Counted from the first letter of the stretch, positions 1 to 10,736 are shown. The stretch is DNA of 64,000 nt from Excoecaria cochinchinensis (GCA_947683425.1 CANTUQ010000296.1:531001-595000), one strand, 5' to 3'. The notes: generated from the sequence alone by a model not told the origin. Numbers and translations: made by a program.

Positions 1-1805
1 TGGATCCGAGTCCAATAATTCGGGAAAACTCGATTGGGATAGCTACTGGAAGCTTGCCGGTCACAACGCATCGAGAATTGGCCTCGTCGGAACCTGACGA
101 ATTTTTACGGATTTCCCTAGGGGTACCACTAGGGAAAATCACCAGAATCGAAAAATCGTAAAAAGTGGTGAAATTTTGGATCCGAGTCCAATAATTCGGG
201 AAAACTCGATTGGGATAGCTACTGGAAGCTTGCCGGTCACAACGCATCGAGAATTGGCCTCGTCGGAACCTGACGAATTTTTACGGATTTCCCTAGGGGT
301 ACCACTAGGGAAAATCACCAGAATCGAAAAATCGTAAAAAGTGGTGAAATTTTGGATCCGAGTCCAATAATTCGGGAAAAATCGATTGGGATAGCTACTG
401 GAAGCTTGCCGGTCACAACGCATCGAGAATTGGCCTCGTCGGAACCTGACGAATTTTTACGGATTTCCCTAGGGGTACCACTAGGGAAAATCACCAGAAT
501 CGAAAAATCGTAAAAAGTGGTGAAATTTTGGATCCGAGTCCAATAATTCGGGAAAACTCGATTGGGATAGCTACCGGAAGCTTGCCGGTCACAACGCATC
601 GAGAATTGGCCTCGTCGGAACCTGACGAATTTTTACGGATTTCCCTAGGGGTACCACTAGGGAAAATCACCAGAATCGAAAAATCGTAAAAGGTGGTGAA
701 ATTTTGGATCCGAGTCCAATAATTCGGGAAAACTCGATTGGGATAGCTACCGGAAGCTTCCCGGTCACAACGCATCGAGAATTGGCCTCGTCGGAACCTG
801 ACGAATTTTTACGGATTTCCCTAGGGGTACCACTAGGAAAAATCACCAGAATCGAAAAATCGTAAAAAGTGGTGAAATTTTGGATCCGAGTCCAATAATT
901 CGGGAAAACTCGATTGGGATAGCTACTGGAAGCTTGCCGGTCACAACGCATCGAGAATTGGCCTCGTCGGAACCTGACGAATTTTTACGGATTTCCCTAG
1001 GGGTACCACTAGGGAAAATCACCAGAATCGAAAAATCGTAAAAAGTGGTGAAATTTTGTATCCGAGTCCAATAATTCGGGAAAACTCGATTGGGATAGCT
1101 ACCGGAAGCTTGCCGGTCACAACGCATCGAGAATTGGCCTCGTCGGAACCTGACGAATTTTTACGGATTTCCCTAGGGGTACCACTAGGGAAAATCACCA
1201 GAATCGAAAAATCGTAAAAAGTGGTGAAATTTTGGATCCGAGTCCAATAATTCGGGAAAACTCGATTGGGATAGCTACCGGAAGCTTGCCGGTCACAACG
1301 CATCGAGAATTGGCCTCGTCGGAACCTGACGAATTTTTACGGATTTCCATAGGGGTACCACTAGGGAAAATCACCAGAATCGAAAAATCGTAAAAAGTGG
1401 TGAAATTTTGGATCCGAGTCCAATAATTCGGGAAAACTCGATTGGGATAGCTACCGGAAGCTTGCCGGTCACAACGCATCGAGAATTGGCTTCGTCGGAA
1501 CCTGACGAATTTTTACGGATTTCCCTAGGGGTACCACTAGGGAAAATCACCAGAATCGAAAAATCGTAAAAAGTGGTGAAATTTTTGATCCGAGTCCAAT
1601 AATTCGGGAAAACTCGATTGGGATAGCTACCGGAAGCTTGCCGGTCACAACGCATCGAGAATTGGCCTCGTCGGAACCTGACGAATTTTTACGGATTTCC
1701 CTAGGGGTACCACTAGGGAAAATCACCAGAATCGAAAAATCGTAAAAAGTGGTGAAATTTTGGATCCGAGTCCAATAATTCGGGAAAACTCGATTGGGAT
1801 AGCTA
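1..1805. repeat. 176-bp satellite, array A (about 10 monomers)
   Basis: Head-to-tail copies of a 176-bp unit. The same landmarks (GGATCC, AAGCTT, GGTACC, and TCGGAACCTGACG) recur every 176 bases. Monomers differ only by single substitutions, for example CTACTGG versus CTACCGG before the AAGCTT site. The array runs off the left edge and is cut at 1805 by element 1. Open frames of about 94 codons on the minus strand recur with the repeat and are not genes. The unit length and homogeneity fit a centromeric or heterochromatic plant satellite; centromere function is inferred only. Confidence 0.97.
1801..1805. repeat. Target-site duplication AGCTA, left copy (element 1)
   Basis: AGCTA lies directly before the first TG of the 5' LTR and is repeated at 13783-13787 directly after the last CA of the 3' LTR. 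Removing the element and one copy restores an uninterrupted satellite monomer (GGGATAGCTACTGG), so this is the original insertion site. Confidence 0.95.
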
Positions 1806-2008
1806 TGATATGAGCTTAATTAGCTCATAATTAAACTATACTTTGTGATTATAAATAATGTTTTGAGTGTTTTTATTTGTAGGAATTAGGTATGTTTTAT
1901 GTGTTTTGTTAAGTTTTGTGTGTAGGAGACAAATGGAGAAAGTATGGAGTTAATGGAGAAAATATGGAGCAAAATGGAGAGAAGAAGAAGAATTGAGTCA
2001 AGTTAGAA

Positions 2009-2232
2009 GAGTCTCTGTCGCGATCGCGATGGGAGGCGCGAGCGCGACAGAGCGCGCTAAGGAGGATCAAGGGAAGAAGAGAGAAGAGAAGAAAAGAGGA
2101 GCTGTCGCGACCAAGGGAAGACGTCGCGAGGTCGCGACAGGGCGCGGAGAAGGCACACGCGAGGAAAGGCGAGCGAAAGAGAAGGCGTGCTCTGTCGCGA
2201 GCGCGACAGACGTCGCGATCGCGACAGAGGGA
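2009..2232. repeat. TCGCGA dyad cluster in element 1 LTR (U3)
   Basis: Dense self-complementary CpG-rich words occur here, such as GTCGCGATCGCGA, GGCGCGAGCGCGACAG, GTCGCGAGGTCGCGACAG and CTGTCGCGAGCGCGACAG, separated by AG-rich sequence. The flanking LTR is AT-rich, so the composition changes abruptly. The cluster sits about 100-330 bp upstream of the TATA box. The same cluster is in the 3' LTR (12593-12816), and related ones lie in gag and after pol. Confidence 0.9.
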
Positions 2233-2335
2233 TCCGTTAGACACTAAAGTTCAAATTTGAACTTGAAAAGTTGTATCTTTCCTCCAACAATTACAACCTT
2301 TGTAGAAGGGCATCTGAAGGGGCATGAGCTGATGT

Positions 2336-2343
2336 TATAAATA
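2336..2343 (+). promoter_or_regulatory. Putative TATA box of element 1
   Basis: TATAAATA lies in an AT-rich stretch of the LTR, downstream of the CG-rich dyad cluster and about 860 bp before the LTR end, a reasonable U3/R position. The right LTR has the same motif at 12920-12927. It was identified by sequence only; the transcription start is unknown. Confidence 0.5.
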
Positions 2344-3204
2344 CTGATTTTAACTGTAATTTAGGAATGTTAGACTTAGAATTGAACATTTGAATATTTT
2401 TCTGCAAGTTAGAATAATTTTTTTTAGTTTTTCTTAAGTAGAGTTTATGTGTTGAAGAGAAGGTATTATACAAGGAAGAAGACTACAATTGGTGACTTGA
2501 AAAGGGTTGAGAAATCTCCTTCTTCAATTCTTATCTTTTAATTCTTCTTTGTAATTTTTATGATGTAAATTCTGAACTTGAATGTTTATATTAAATATTT
2601 TATTGTTCATATTAATTCAAGTTTTCTTAATTGTAGAATTTCTCATTAATACATTATTTATGATCATTATAAGTCTAAGTTTAATTGAGAAATAAATTTA
2701 TTCTTACAACTAATTGGAAATTCATCATTAAGATATTGTTTGAGAAATCATAATATTGAAATGGTTGCTATAGGTTGTGTTTTATTCCTAAGATTTACAT
2801 GTATAATCAACTAGTTCTTAAATGAAAGTTTGGAATTAGACTTGTATGTGTATGTTTTGGGCAGTCTTACTTATATTGAGAAAGTAAGTAGGAAATTTAT
2901 TCAACTTGGCTTACAAGAAAAGAATACTAAAATCATTAATAACAATTAATTCAAGTTCCATCTTTATATCTAGCATCATTAATCTTTTCTATCTTCTTGA
3001 ATTCACACAAACTTGATTTAGTTAGGCTACATGTTAGATTAATTTAGAATCATTTTTCCATCAATTAATCATTGTAAACAAGATTAAAATCAATTAGTAA
3101 TAGTGTGTAACACGTTCCCTGTGGGATCGATATCTAAAGTACTATTGCGGTACACCGTATACTTGCGGTATGTTGCATCATTAGAAAAATGCACAACAAG
3201 TTTT

Positions 3205-3222
3205 TGGCGCCGTTGCCGGGGA
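3205..3222 (+). promoter_or_regulatory. Primer binding site, tRNA-Asp type (element 1)
   Basis: TGGCGCCGTTGCCGGGGA starts 6 bases after the LTR end. It matches the complement of the 3' end of plant tRNA-Asp, the primer known for Athila elements. It would prime minus-strand DNA synthesis. Confidence 0.88.
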
Positions 3223-3344
3223 TCGGTTGTTTGCCATTATAAAAATTGATTTATGATTTTGGATTACAATATTTTGTTTTGTATTAATTTGTTTATTTGT
3301 TTAAATTAATTTTGTGTTTTGTTTTTACAGGATTTGAGAAGTTC

Positions 3345-6300
3345 ATGCCTAGTACAAGGAGTTCTTTAGAAGAGCTTGAGCCGTTAAATCCTGAAATTGA
3401 GAGGTTTTTATTAAGTAACCGAAAATCAAATAAAAAGAAGAATAAAAATAGGAAATCAATTGGGATGGCTGATGAAAATCCACCAAGATTGATGGACTTT
3501 GCCACACCTGCATTGAGTGGTGCTCAACAAGGAGTGGTAAGACCAACGGTAAATGCCAATCAATTTGAAATTAAGCCTTCATTATTACAAATGATTCAAA
3601 ATAGTATACAATTTTATGGTTTGGCAAATGAGGATCCAAATGCTCATTTGGCAAATTTTCTTGAGATTTGTGATACCTTTAAGATAAATGGGGTTTCAAA
3701 TGATGCAATCAAGCTTAGGCTTTTTCCCTTCACATTGAAGGATAAAGCAAAGGCTTGGTTGAATTCTTTGACAAGGGGTTCTATAACTACTTGGGACCAA
3801 TTGGCCCAAGCATTTTTATCAAAATATTTTCCCTTGGCCAAAACCGCAAAAATCATAAAGGATATTACTACATTTGTGCAAAATGAAAATGAGTCATTAT
3901 ATGAGGCTTGGGAAAGATTTAAGGAATTGCAAAGGATGTGTCCACATCATAACTTGCCTAGAGAGCTATTGATGCAAACATTCTATAATGGAGTTACTCA
4001 TACCACAAGAGGAACTATTGATGCTGCTGCTGGAGGTTCCTTGATGAGGAAAACTACTGAAGCGGCGTTTGAATTATTGGAGGAGATGTCCATGAACAAC
4101 TGCATGTGGCCTACCGAGAGAAGTAGAGATTCAAATTCTACTAATGTGAGAGGAGTTCATGCACTTGATTCAGTAGTTGCATTGCAAGCACAAGTGGAAG
4201 CATTGACTCACAAACTAAATAATTTTGGTATGGGAGGTAGTCAACCAAATAGATGCAATATTTGTGGACAACAAGGACATCCAAGTGAGGTATGTAATTT
4301 AGGCATTAATAATACGGAGGAGCAAGTTAGTTTTATTCAAGGGCAAGGAAGAGGTAATCCATTTTCCAATACATATAACCCTGGATGGAGGAACCATCCA
4401 AACTTTTCATGGGGGAATAGTAGTAATCAAAATAAAGGAGTAAGTTTTCAACCACCTCAAGATAGGTTTGGGGCCTTGGAGGTTAAAATGGATAGGTTCT
4501 TAGAAGGGATTAATATGAAATTTAATTCGCAAGAGGAGAATCAAAAGAGGTTGGAAAATAAGTTTGATCAGATCACAAAGAATCAAGCCTCATCCATTCA
4601 TAACTTAGAAGTGCAAATTGGGCAACTAGCAAAGGCTTTACCTTCAAGATTACAAGGTACTTTACCAAGTAATACGGAGGAGAACCCAAGGGAACATTTA
4701 AAAGCCATAAATTTGAGGTCAGGTAAAACTTACACCAATGAATTTGTTATTACTAACAAAAATGGAGAATTTCAGGAAAATAAAAAGAAGAATGAGTCTT
4801 CTGTCGCGAGCGCGACGCCTGTCGCGGTCGCGACAGAGGAGAAGCCAACCAATGTTGCAGGCGCGACACCGGGCGCGATACCAGACATAAGCGCGACAGC
4901 AGGAGGAGAGTCTCCTGTCGCGATCGGGATACCTGTCGCGGTCGCGACAGAAGGGGCATCTGAAGCAAATTCTTCTAAAATTTTTCAACCTAGTCCACCA
5001 TTTCCGCAACGCCTGAAGAGACAAAACCAAGATAAGCAATTTAAATCTTTTATGGATAAATTGAAGCATTTGCACATTAATTTGAATTTTATTGAAGCCA
5101 TATCACAAATTCCTAACTATGCAAAATTTCTAAAAGAATTAATTTCTAAGAAAAGAAGTTGGGAGGATATATCCACTATTGCATTGACTGAAGCATGTAG
5201 TTCTATAATTACAAATAATTTGCCTACCAAACTTAAAGATAATGGTAGTTTCACAATTCCATGTACCTTAGGGGATAAAGAGTTTCCTAAGTGTTTATGT
5301 GATTTGGGGGCAAGTATTAATCTCATGCCTTATTCAATCTTTAAAAAGTTGGGTTTAGATTATGTTAAACCTACTTCCATGGTTTTACAACTAGCTGATC
5401 AATCTATTAAGAAACCATATGGAATAGTTGAAGATGTACTTGTAAAAGTGGATAAATTTATTTTGCCCGCTGATTTTGTCATTTTGGATTTTGCATATGA
5501 TGAGAAATGTCCCTTAATATTGGGTAGACCTTTCATGAGGACTGGTAGAGCTTTAGTTGATGTCTATGAGGGCACATTAGTTTTAAGAGTAGGGGATGAT
5601 AGTGTTGAATATCACATGGAAAAGGCACTAAAATACCCAATGGATGAAAATGTGTGCATGAAAATAGATGTCATTGATGCATGTGTTGTGGAAGTCTTAG
5701 AAAATGCAGATGAAGAGGAAGTCCAAATGAAAGAAGAAGTTCATGAAGAGGTAGAGCAAGAAAGTGTTAGAAGTGAACCTCTTATTCGTAATGAAGCACC
5801 TTTACCACCTTCCATTGAAAGTCCACCAAACGTTGATCTAAAGGAATTACCTAGTCATTTGAGGTATGCTTTCCTTGGACCTAATCATACTTTGCCTATT
5901 ATTATTTCTAATAAACTCAATAAAGAACAAGAGCATGCATTATTAGAAGTTGTTAGAAAAAGGATAAAAAGTATTGGATGGCAAATATCTGATTTGAAGG
6001 GTATTAGTCCTAATGTTGTCATGCATAGGATAAATATGGAAGATGATTTTAAACCAAAAGCTGATAGACAAAGGAGGCTTAACCCTCATATGAAAGAGGT
6101 AGTAAAAAAGGAAGTTATTAAATTACTAGATGCTGGAATCATTTATCCTATTTCGGATAGTGATTGGGTGAGTCCAATACATTGTGTTCCAAAGAAAGGG
6201 GGTATGACCGTAGTAAGGAATGAGAATGGAGATTTAATTCCAACTAGAACCACCACAGGTTGGAGGGTATGTATAGATTATAGAAAGCTTAATTTGGCCA

Positions 6301-8732
6301 CTAGAAAGGATCATTTTCCTTTACCGTTCATTGACCAAATGCTTGAAAGAATTGCTGGCCATTCTCATTATTGTTTTCTTGATGGATATTCAGGGTATTT
6401 CCAAATTTTTATCTACCCTAGTGACCAAGAGAAAACTACATTTACTTGTCCTTATGGAACTTTTGCTTATAGGAGAATGCCTTTTGGGCTTTGTAATGCC
6501 CCAGCCACATTTCAAAGATGTATGACTTCAATTTTTGGAGATATGATAGAGGATATAATGGAGGTGTTCATGGATGATTTTTCTGTATATGGAGATTCAT
6601 TTGAGCTTTGTTTGAAAAATTTAGACAAAGTATTGGCTAGGTGTGAAGAGACTAACTTGGTTCTTAATTGGGAGAAATGCCATTTCATGGTAGATGAAGG
6701 AATAGTCTTAGGGCACAAAATTTCAAGTAGGGGTATTGAGGTTGATAGAGCAAAAACTGAATTAATTGAGAAATTACCTCCACCTACTACAATAAAGGGG
6801 GTTAGATCTTTTCTTGGACATGCTGGATTTTATAGAAGATTTATAAAGGATTTTTCTTTAATTGCTAAACCTTTAACTAATTTATTAGTTAAGGATGTTT
6901 CTTTTGAATTTTCTATGGAATGTATGCATGCTTTTAATACTTTAAAGAAGGCCCTAATAAGTGCTCCTATAATTGCTGCTCCTAATTGGGAATTACCATT
7001 TGAGATTATGTGTGATGCAAGTGATCTTGCTGTGGGTTGTGTATTAGGTCAAAGACATGGTAAGAATTTACATGTGATCTATTATGCTAGTCATACTTTG
7101 TCTCCTCCTCAAGTTAATTATACAACAACAGAAAAAGAAATGTTAGCTGTGGTGTATGCATGTGATAAGTTTAGATCTTACTTGTTGGGTTCTAAAGTCA
7201 TAATCTATACGGATCATGCTGCATTGAGGTATTTATTTGCAAAGAAAGATGCTAAACCTAGGTTGATTCGTTGGGTATTGTTATTGCAAGAGTTTGACCT
7301 TGAAATTAAAGACAAAAAGGGAAGTGAAAATCTTGTTGCTGACCATTTGTCTAGGTTAGAAAACAATGAACAAACTTTAGGTGATGGTATTGAAATTAAT
7401 GAATCATTTCCGGATGAAGCCTTGATGTCAATTTTGAATATGCATGTACCTTGGTATGCTGATTTTGCTAATTATCTTGCTGCTGGAATTGTACCTGAAA
7501 ATTTAACATGGCAACAAAAGAAGAAATTCTTTAGTGATGTTAAAAATTATTTATGGGAAGAACCTTACTTGTTTAAGATATGTGGGGATGGTATAATTCG
7601 TCGTTGTGTAAGTGAGGAGGAATATCAAAACATTTTGATGCATTGTCATGCGGCATTGTATTCGGGTCATAATGGTGCCAATAAAACTGCATCTAGAGTG
7701 CTTGAATGTGGATTCTTTTGGCCAACTTTATTTCATGATGCAAAGATGTATGTAGCTAAATGTGATAAGTGTCAAAGGGCTGGTAATATTGGGAAAAGAG
7801 ATGAGATGCCTTTGAGTAATGTATTGGAAGTTGAAGTATTTGATGTATGGGGGATTGACTTCATGGGTCCCTTTCCCACATCTTTTGGTCAAAACTATAT
7901 TTTGGTTGGAGTTGATTATGTATCAAAGTGGGTTGAAGCCAAAGCTACACCAACCAATGATTCAAAGGTGGTGATAAAGTTTTTGAAGAAGCTTTTCTCA
8001 AGATTTGGAGTGCCAAGAGCCATCATAAGTGATGGAGGTAAGCATTTCATTAACCGTTCTTTTGACTTATTATTGCAAAAATATGGAGTTCATCATAGGG
8101 TAGCTACACCATATCACCCACAAACAAGTGGTCAAGTGGAAGTGTCCAATAGGGAGTTAAAGTGGATATTAGAAAAAACAGTCTCTACTTCTAGAAAGGA
8201 TTGGGCACATAAATTAGATGATGCTTTGTGGGCATATCGAACTGCATTTAAAGCTCCAATTGGAATGACACCATATAGGATGGTTTATGGAAAAGCATGT
8301 CATTTACCTGTTGAATTAGAACACAAAGCATATTGGGCCATTAGAACTTTGAATTATGATCTTAAAGATGCAAGTGTCAAAAGATGTTTACAATTGAATG
8401 AGCTAGATGAATTGAGACTTCTTGCATTTGAGAATGCTAAGATATATAAAGAAAGAACTAAAAAGTGGCATGATGCACATATAAGAATTAAAAATTTTAA
8501 TATTGGGGACAAGGTTTTATTGTATAATTCTAGATTGAAACTCTTCCCGGGAAAATTAAGATCAAGATGGAGTGGACCTTTTGAAGTAACCCAAGTTTTT
8601 GATCAAGGGTTTTTGGAACTTAAAAATAATAAAAATGAGTTATTTAAAGCCAATGGTCAAAGGTGTAAAGTGTATTTGGAGGAAACATTTCATGGAAGGG
8701 AGGTTTCATTTCTTTCCTTAAAAGTGATTTGA
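3345..8732 (+). CDS. gag-pol: Gag-Pol polyprotein, Athila lineage (1,795 aa, intact)
   Basis: A single open frame encodes the structural and enzymatic polyprotein that packages, reverse transcribes and integrates the element. The start chosen is the ATG at 3345 (MPSTRSS); the frame is open a little further upstream but without an ATG. Domains in order: Gag core at about 75-240; CCHC zinc knuckle at 304-317; a low-complexity Ala/Val/Thr insert at about 485-535 encoded by TCGCGA-type repeats; aspartic protease with CDLGAS (Asp653); RT from about 960 with VCIDYRKLN and FMDD (1075-1078) in place of YxDD; RNase H with CDASD (Asp1224) and TDHAAL; integrase with an HHCC finger from 1433 and a D-D-35-E triad at Asp1505, Asp1563 and Glu1599. 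There is no chromodomain. No stop or frameshift interrupts it. Athila assignment is strong; activity is inferred from intactness. Confidence 0.95.
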   Translation: MPSTRSSLEELEPLNPEIERFLLSNRKSNKKKNKNRKSIGMADENPPRLMDFATPALSGAQQGVVRPTVNANQFEIKPSLLQMIQNSIQFYGLANEDPNAHLANFLEICDTFKINGVSNDAIKLRLFPFTLKDKAKAWLNSLTRGSITTWDQLAQAFLSKYFPLAKTAKIIKDITTFVQNENESLYEAWERFKELQRMCPHHNLPRELLMQTFYNGVTHTTRGTIDAAAGGSLMRKTTEAAFELLEEMSMNNCMWPTERSRDSNSTNVRGVHALDSVVALQAQVEALTHKLNNFGMGGSQPNRCNICGQQGHPSEVCNLGINNTEEQVSFIQGQGRGNPFSNTYNPGWRNHPNFSWGNSSNQNKGVSFQPPQDRFGALEVKMDRFLEGINMKFNSQEENQKRLENKFDQITKNQASSIHNLEVQIGQLAKALPSRLQGTLPSNTEENPREHLKAINLRSGKTYTNEFVITNKNGEFQENKKKNESSVASATPVAVATEEKPTNVAGATPGAIPDISATAGGESPVAIGIPVAVATEGASEANSSKIFQPSPPFPQRLKRQNQDKQFKSFMDKLKHLHINLNFIEAISQIPNYAKFLKELISKKRSWEDISTIALTEACSSIITNNLPTKLKDNGSFTIPCTLGDKEFPKCLCDLGASINLMPYSIFKKLGLDYVKPTSMVLQLADQSIKKPYGIVEDVLVKVDKFILPADFVILDFAYDEKCPLILGRPFMRTGRALVDVYEGTLVLRVGDDSVEYHMEKALKYPMDENVCMKIDVIDACVVEVLENADEEEVQMKEEVHEEVEQESVRSEPLIRNEAPLPPSIESPPNVDLKELPSHLRYAFLGPNHTLPIIISNKLNKEQEHALLEVVRKRIKSIGWQISDLKGISPNVVMHRINMEDDFKPKADRQRRLNPHMKEVVKKEVIKLLDAGIIYPISDSDWVSPIHCVPKKGGMTVVRNENGDLIPTRTTTGWRVCIDYRKLNLATRKDHFPLPFIDQMLERIAGHSHYCFLDGYSGYFQIFIYPSDQEKTTFTCPYGTFAYRRMPFGLCNAPATFQRCMTSIFGDMIEDIMEVFMDDFSVYGDSFELCLKNLDKVLARCEETNLVLNWEKCHFMVDEGIVLGHKISSRGIEVDRAKTELIEKLPPPTTIKGVRSFLGHAGFYRRFIKDFSLIAKPLTNLLVKDVSFEFSMECMHAFNTLKKALISAPIIAAPNWELPFEIMCDASDLAVGCVLGQRHGKNLHVIYYASHTLSPPQVNYTTTEKEMLAVVYACDKFRSYLLGSKVIIYTDHAALRYLFAKKDAKPRLIRWVLLLQEFDLEIKDKKGSENLVADHLSRLENNEQTLGDGIEINESFPDEALMSILNMHVPWYADFANYLAAGIVPENLTWQQKKKFFSDVKNYLWEEPYLFKICGDGIIRRCVSEEEYQNILMHCHAALYSGHNGANKTASRVLECGFFWPTLFHDAKMYVAKCDKCQRAGNIGKRDEMPLSNVLEVEVFDVWGIDFMGPFPTSFGQNYILVGVDYVSKWVEAKATPTNDSKVVIKFLKKLFSRFGVPRAIISDGGKHFINRSFDLLLQKYGVHHRVATPYHPQTSGQVEVSNRELKWILEKTVSTSRKDWAHKLDDALWAYRTAFKAPIGMTPYRMVYGKACHLPVELEHKAYWAIRTLNYDLKDASVKRCLQLNELDELRLLAFENAKIYKERTKKWHDAHIRIKNFNIGDKVLLYNSRLKLFPGKLRSRWSGPFEVTQVFDQGFLELKNNKNELFKANGQRCKVYLEETFHGREVSFLSLKVI

Positions 8733-9467
8733 TGGTTATTTATTTTAACTTTTCTTTTTAATTAATTGTTTTATTATATGCGTGATATTTATATGTCATA
8801 ATGTTGTTATTTTTTGTTCCACAGATGTTTTTCATATGTCAATTTATTTTATATACTTTTGTGTGTTGTTTGTGAAAGGAAAATAAACTGTGATTTTAAA
8901 AATTCCTTTCTGTCGCGAGCGCGAACTTGTCGCGAGCGCGACAGAATGAGGAAAGGGTGTTTTAGACTCCATCGCGACGGCGCGACAGATTGAGTGATCG
9001 CGATAGTTTGATTTTTGATTTATCAAAATTACATTCTATCGCGATCGCGACGTTTTCGCGATGTCGCGATAGAGAGCGGGAAAATTTGTCGCGATGACGC
9101 GACGTATAACGCGATGTTTAAAATTTTTCATTTTTTCATAATTCCTTTCTGTCGCGATCGCGACGATGTCGCGACGTCGCGACAGAACGCGGCAATTGAA
9201 TTTTTCGGTCAAACCAACCGTTAGACTCACATTTAATTCCTTAAATTCTCTTTTATCTACCCTAACTACTCTCTCTTTTTCATTTTCTCTTGCCTTTTCA
9301 TTATCTCCTCTCTAATTTCGTTTTTATCTTCTTAACTTCCTCCCGATTTTCTCTCTAACTTCTTCATCTAACCTCCGTATTTCTTGTTCTTAAGACTCCT
9401 GTTCTTCTTCTACTTGTGTTTCTTTTTGTTCTTTGTTTGATTCAACCAACGGTAAAGTGATTTCACA
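8733..9467 (+). repeat. Spacer with second TCGCGA dyad cluster
   Basis: No credible gene lies between gag-pol and the env-position ORF. From about 8910 to 9190 it is packed with GTCGCGAGCGCGA, ATCGCGATCGCGACG, TCGCGATGTCGCGATAG and similar self-complementary words. After 9240 it turns into a CT-rich leader (many TCTC and CTTC runs) that ends at the next ATG. The CT-rich leader could be the 5' untranslated part of a subgenomic or spliced RNA for the downstream ORF; that is inference. Confidence 0.8.
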
Positions 9468-10736
9468 ATGGTGAGAACAAAGCATGTTGGAGATAAAAGT
9501 CAGGGGAAACGCCCAATTGGAGAAACCAGCGCTCAAGGAGAGGAACCCACGCTTGATTCTTTGATTCTTCAAAACAGGTTTGAATGCCCTTTTAAAATTT
9601 TTTCTGAAGAAGAGGGTGTGAAATTTGCCTATTTTGCTAAAAAATCGTATGTGGGAATGTGGGGTTTAGATTTTGCTATTCTGAATACCATGGGTTTAAA
9701 TGATGAAATTAATAATTTTCTGAGATACATGAAATGGGGGAAATTTATTACGTACTCTTTACCTGTTAGAAAGGAATGGGCTCTAGAATTTTTTGTTACA
9801 TTAGAATATGTGGATAAAGGTAGGGATTCAATGAAATTTAGGCACCAGGGTTTTGAATATACTTTTACCATTAATGATTTGCATAACTGGGTTGGTTTTC
9901 CTTTGAATGGTAAAAGATTTGATTCCCATATTTTCCATCCAACACCTGTGTGGAATAGATTATCAGGACTTGACAGGTTTAATAACAAAAATTCTACTAA
10001 TAGGCAGTTAAAGGACAATGCTTTAATGATTTTTCATAAATTTCTTTGTCATGCCATGTTTGGTAGAGTAGAGAGTACTAAGGTCCAAACAAAGGATTTG
10101 TTTGTTTTAGATTTACTGCAATCTAACAAAACACCTGATTCGATTGATTTTATACTTGATGGCCTTTATCATGCGTCTACTGCCCGTAGTAAATCTGTGG
10201 GTATGTGTCATATGGTAACCGGTATTATTTTGGGATGTTTGGGAGATTTGCATAATTTTGTAATGGAAGAAAAAGAAACAATTCCTTTGTTGGATGTGGT
10301 CTATTTGCGTAGAGCTAATATTTTAACCAAGGGAGCTTGGCCCCCAAGGTTTGTTGATAGATGTGCAGGTGGATCAAATAGGGATGACCCTAATGTGGCT
10401 GGACCAAGTGTGCCCCGTGATAGGGCACGTGAGTCAGCATCTGCCGCTCCTGCTCATGACTCCTCAAGTGAGGACGAGGCGGCTGTTGGTGCTGATGATG
10501 CAGGGAGGAGGAGTACTAGACGAGCTGCTGTGGATATTGAGCCTATTTTGCATCGTTTGGATGGTATTGAGGCCACCAATCAGAGTATGGCAGCTAGGAT
10601 GGATGTTCTTGAGACGGATGTGAGGCATGTGCTGAAAAATCAAAAGAATTTGGGGCGCAAGCTCTTAAGTTTCTTCCGAAAGCAGAATGTCGAATTGTCT
10701 CCAACTCCGCCAAGCTCTCCAAGTGAGAGTTTCTGA
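9468..10736 (+). CDS. Env-position ORF of Athila element (422 aa, intact)
   Basis: ATG at 9468 opens a 422-residue protein on the same strand as gag-pol, 735 bp downstream. It resembles, from memory, the Athila ORF / putative plant transposon protein families that occupy this slot; function is unknown. Residues 1-35 are polar. A globular part at about 36-300 includes an FEYTFTINDLHNWVGFPL segment. An acidic, Ser/Ala-rich linker covers about 310-355, and residues 356-405 look like a coiled coil (hydrophobic heptads in LHRLDGIEATNQSMAARMDV), followed by a Ser/Pro tail. There is no convincing signal peptide or strong membrane span, so the sequence gives no support for a classical envelope glycoprotein. 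The frame is undamaged, unlike many Athila copies. Confidence 0.85.
   Translation: MVRTKHVGDKSQGKRPIGETSAQGEEPTLDSLILQNRFECPFKIFSEEEGVKFAYFAKKSYVGMWGLDFAILNTMGLNDEINNFLRYMKWGKFITYSLPVRKEWALEFFVTLEYVDKGRDSMKFRHQGFEYTFTINDLHNWVGFPLNGKRFDSHIFHPTPVWNRLSGLDRFNNKNSTNRQLKDNALMIFHKFLCHAMFGRVESTKVQTKDLFVLDLLQSNKTPDSIDFILDGLYHASTARSKSVGMCHMVTGIILGCLGDLHNFVMEEKETIPLLDVVYLRRANILTKGAWPPRFVDRCAGGSNRDDPNVAGPSVPRDRARESASAAPAHDSSSEDEAAVGADDAGRRSTRRAAVDIEPILHRLDGIEATNQSMAARMDVLETDVRHVLKNQKNLGRKLLSFFRKQNVELSPTPPSSPSESF

Larger units (their letters stand above)
1806..3198 (+). repeat. Element 1, 5' LTR (1,393 bp)
   Basis: Direct repeat of 12390-13782. It begins TG and ends CA. A TATAAATA box lies about 530 bp in, so U3 is roughly the first 560 bp. 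U3 contains a cluster of TCGCGA-type dyads. Just inside the start is a short inverted repeat (GAGCTTAATTAGCTC). Minus- and plus-strand frames of 84-111 codons across the CG-rich cluster are compositional artefacts. Confidence 0.96.

Noticed and set aside
1..1805. CENP-B-box-like word in the satellite (ATTCGGGAAAACTCGAT)
   Set aside because: The TTCG half and the A position fit, but the CGGG half does not (TCGA), and plants are not known to use a CENP-B box.
1909..2247. 84- and 111-codon ORFs in the element 1 LTR (and 12493-12831)
   Set aside because: They lie on opposite strands over the TCGCGA cluster, are rich in Arg/Asp or Ala/Thr by composition, and belong to U3 of the LTR.
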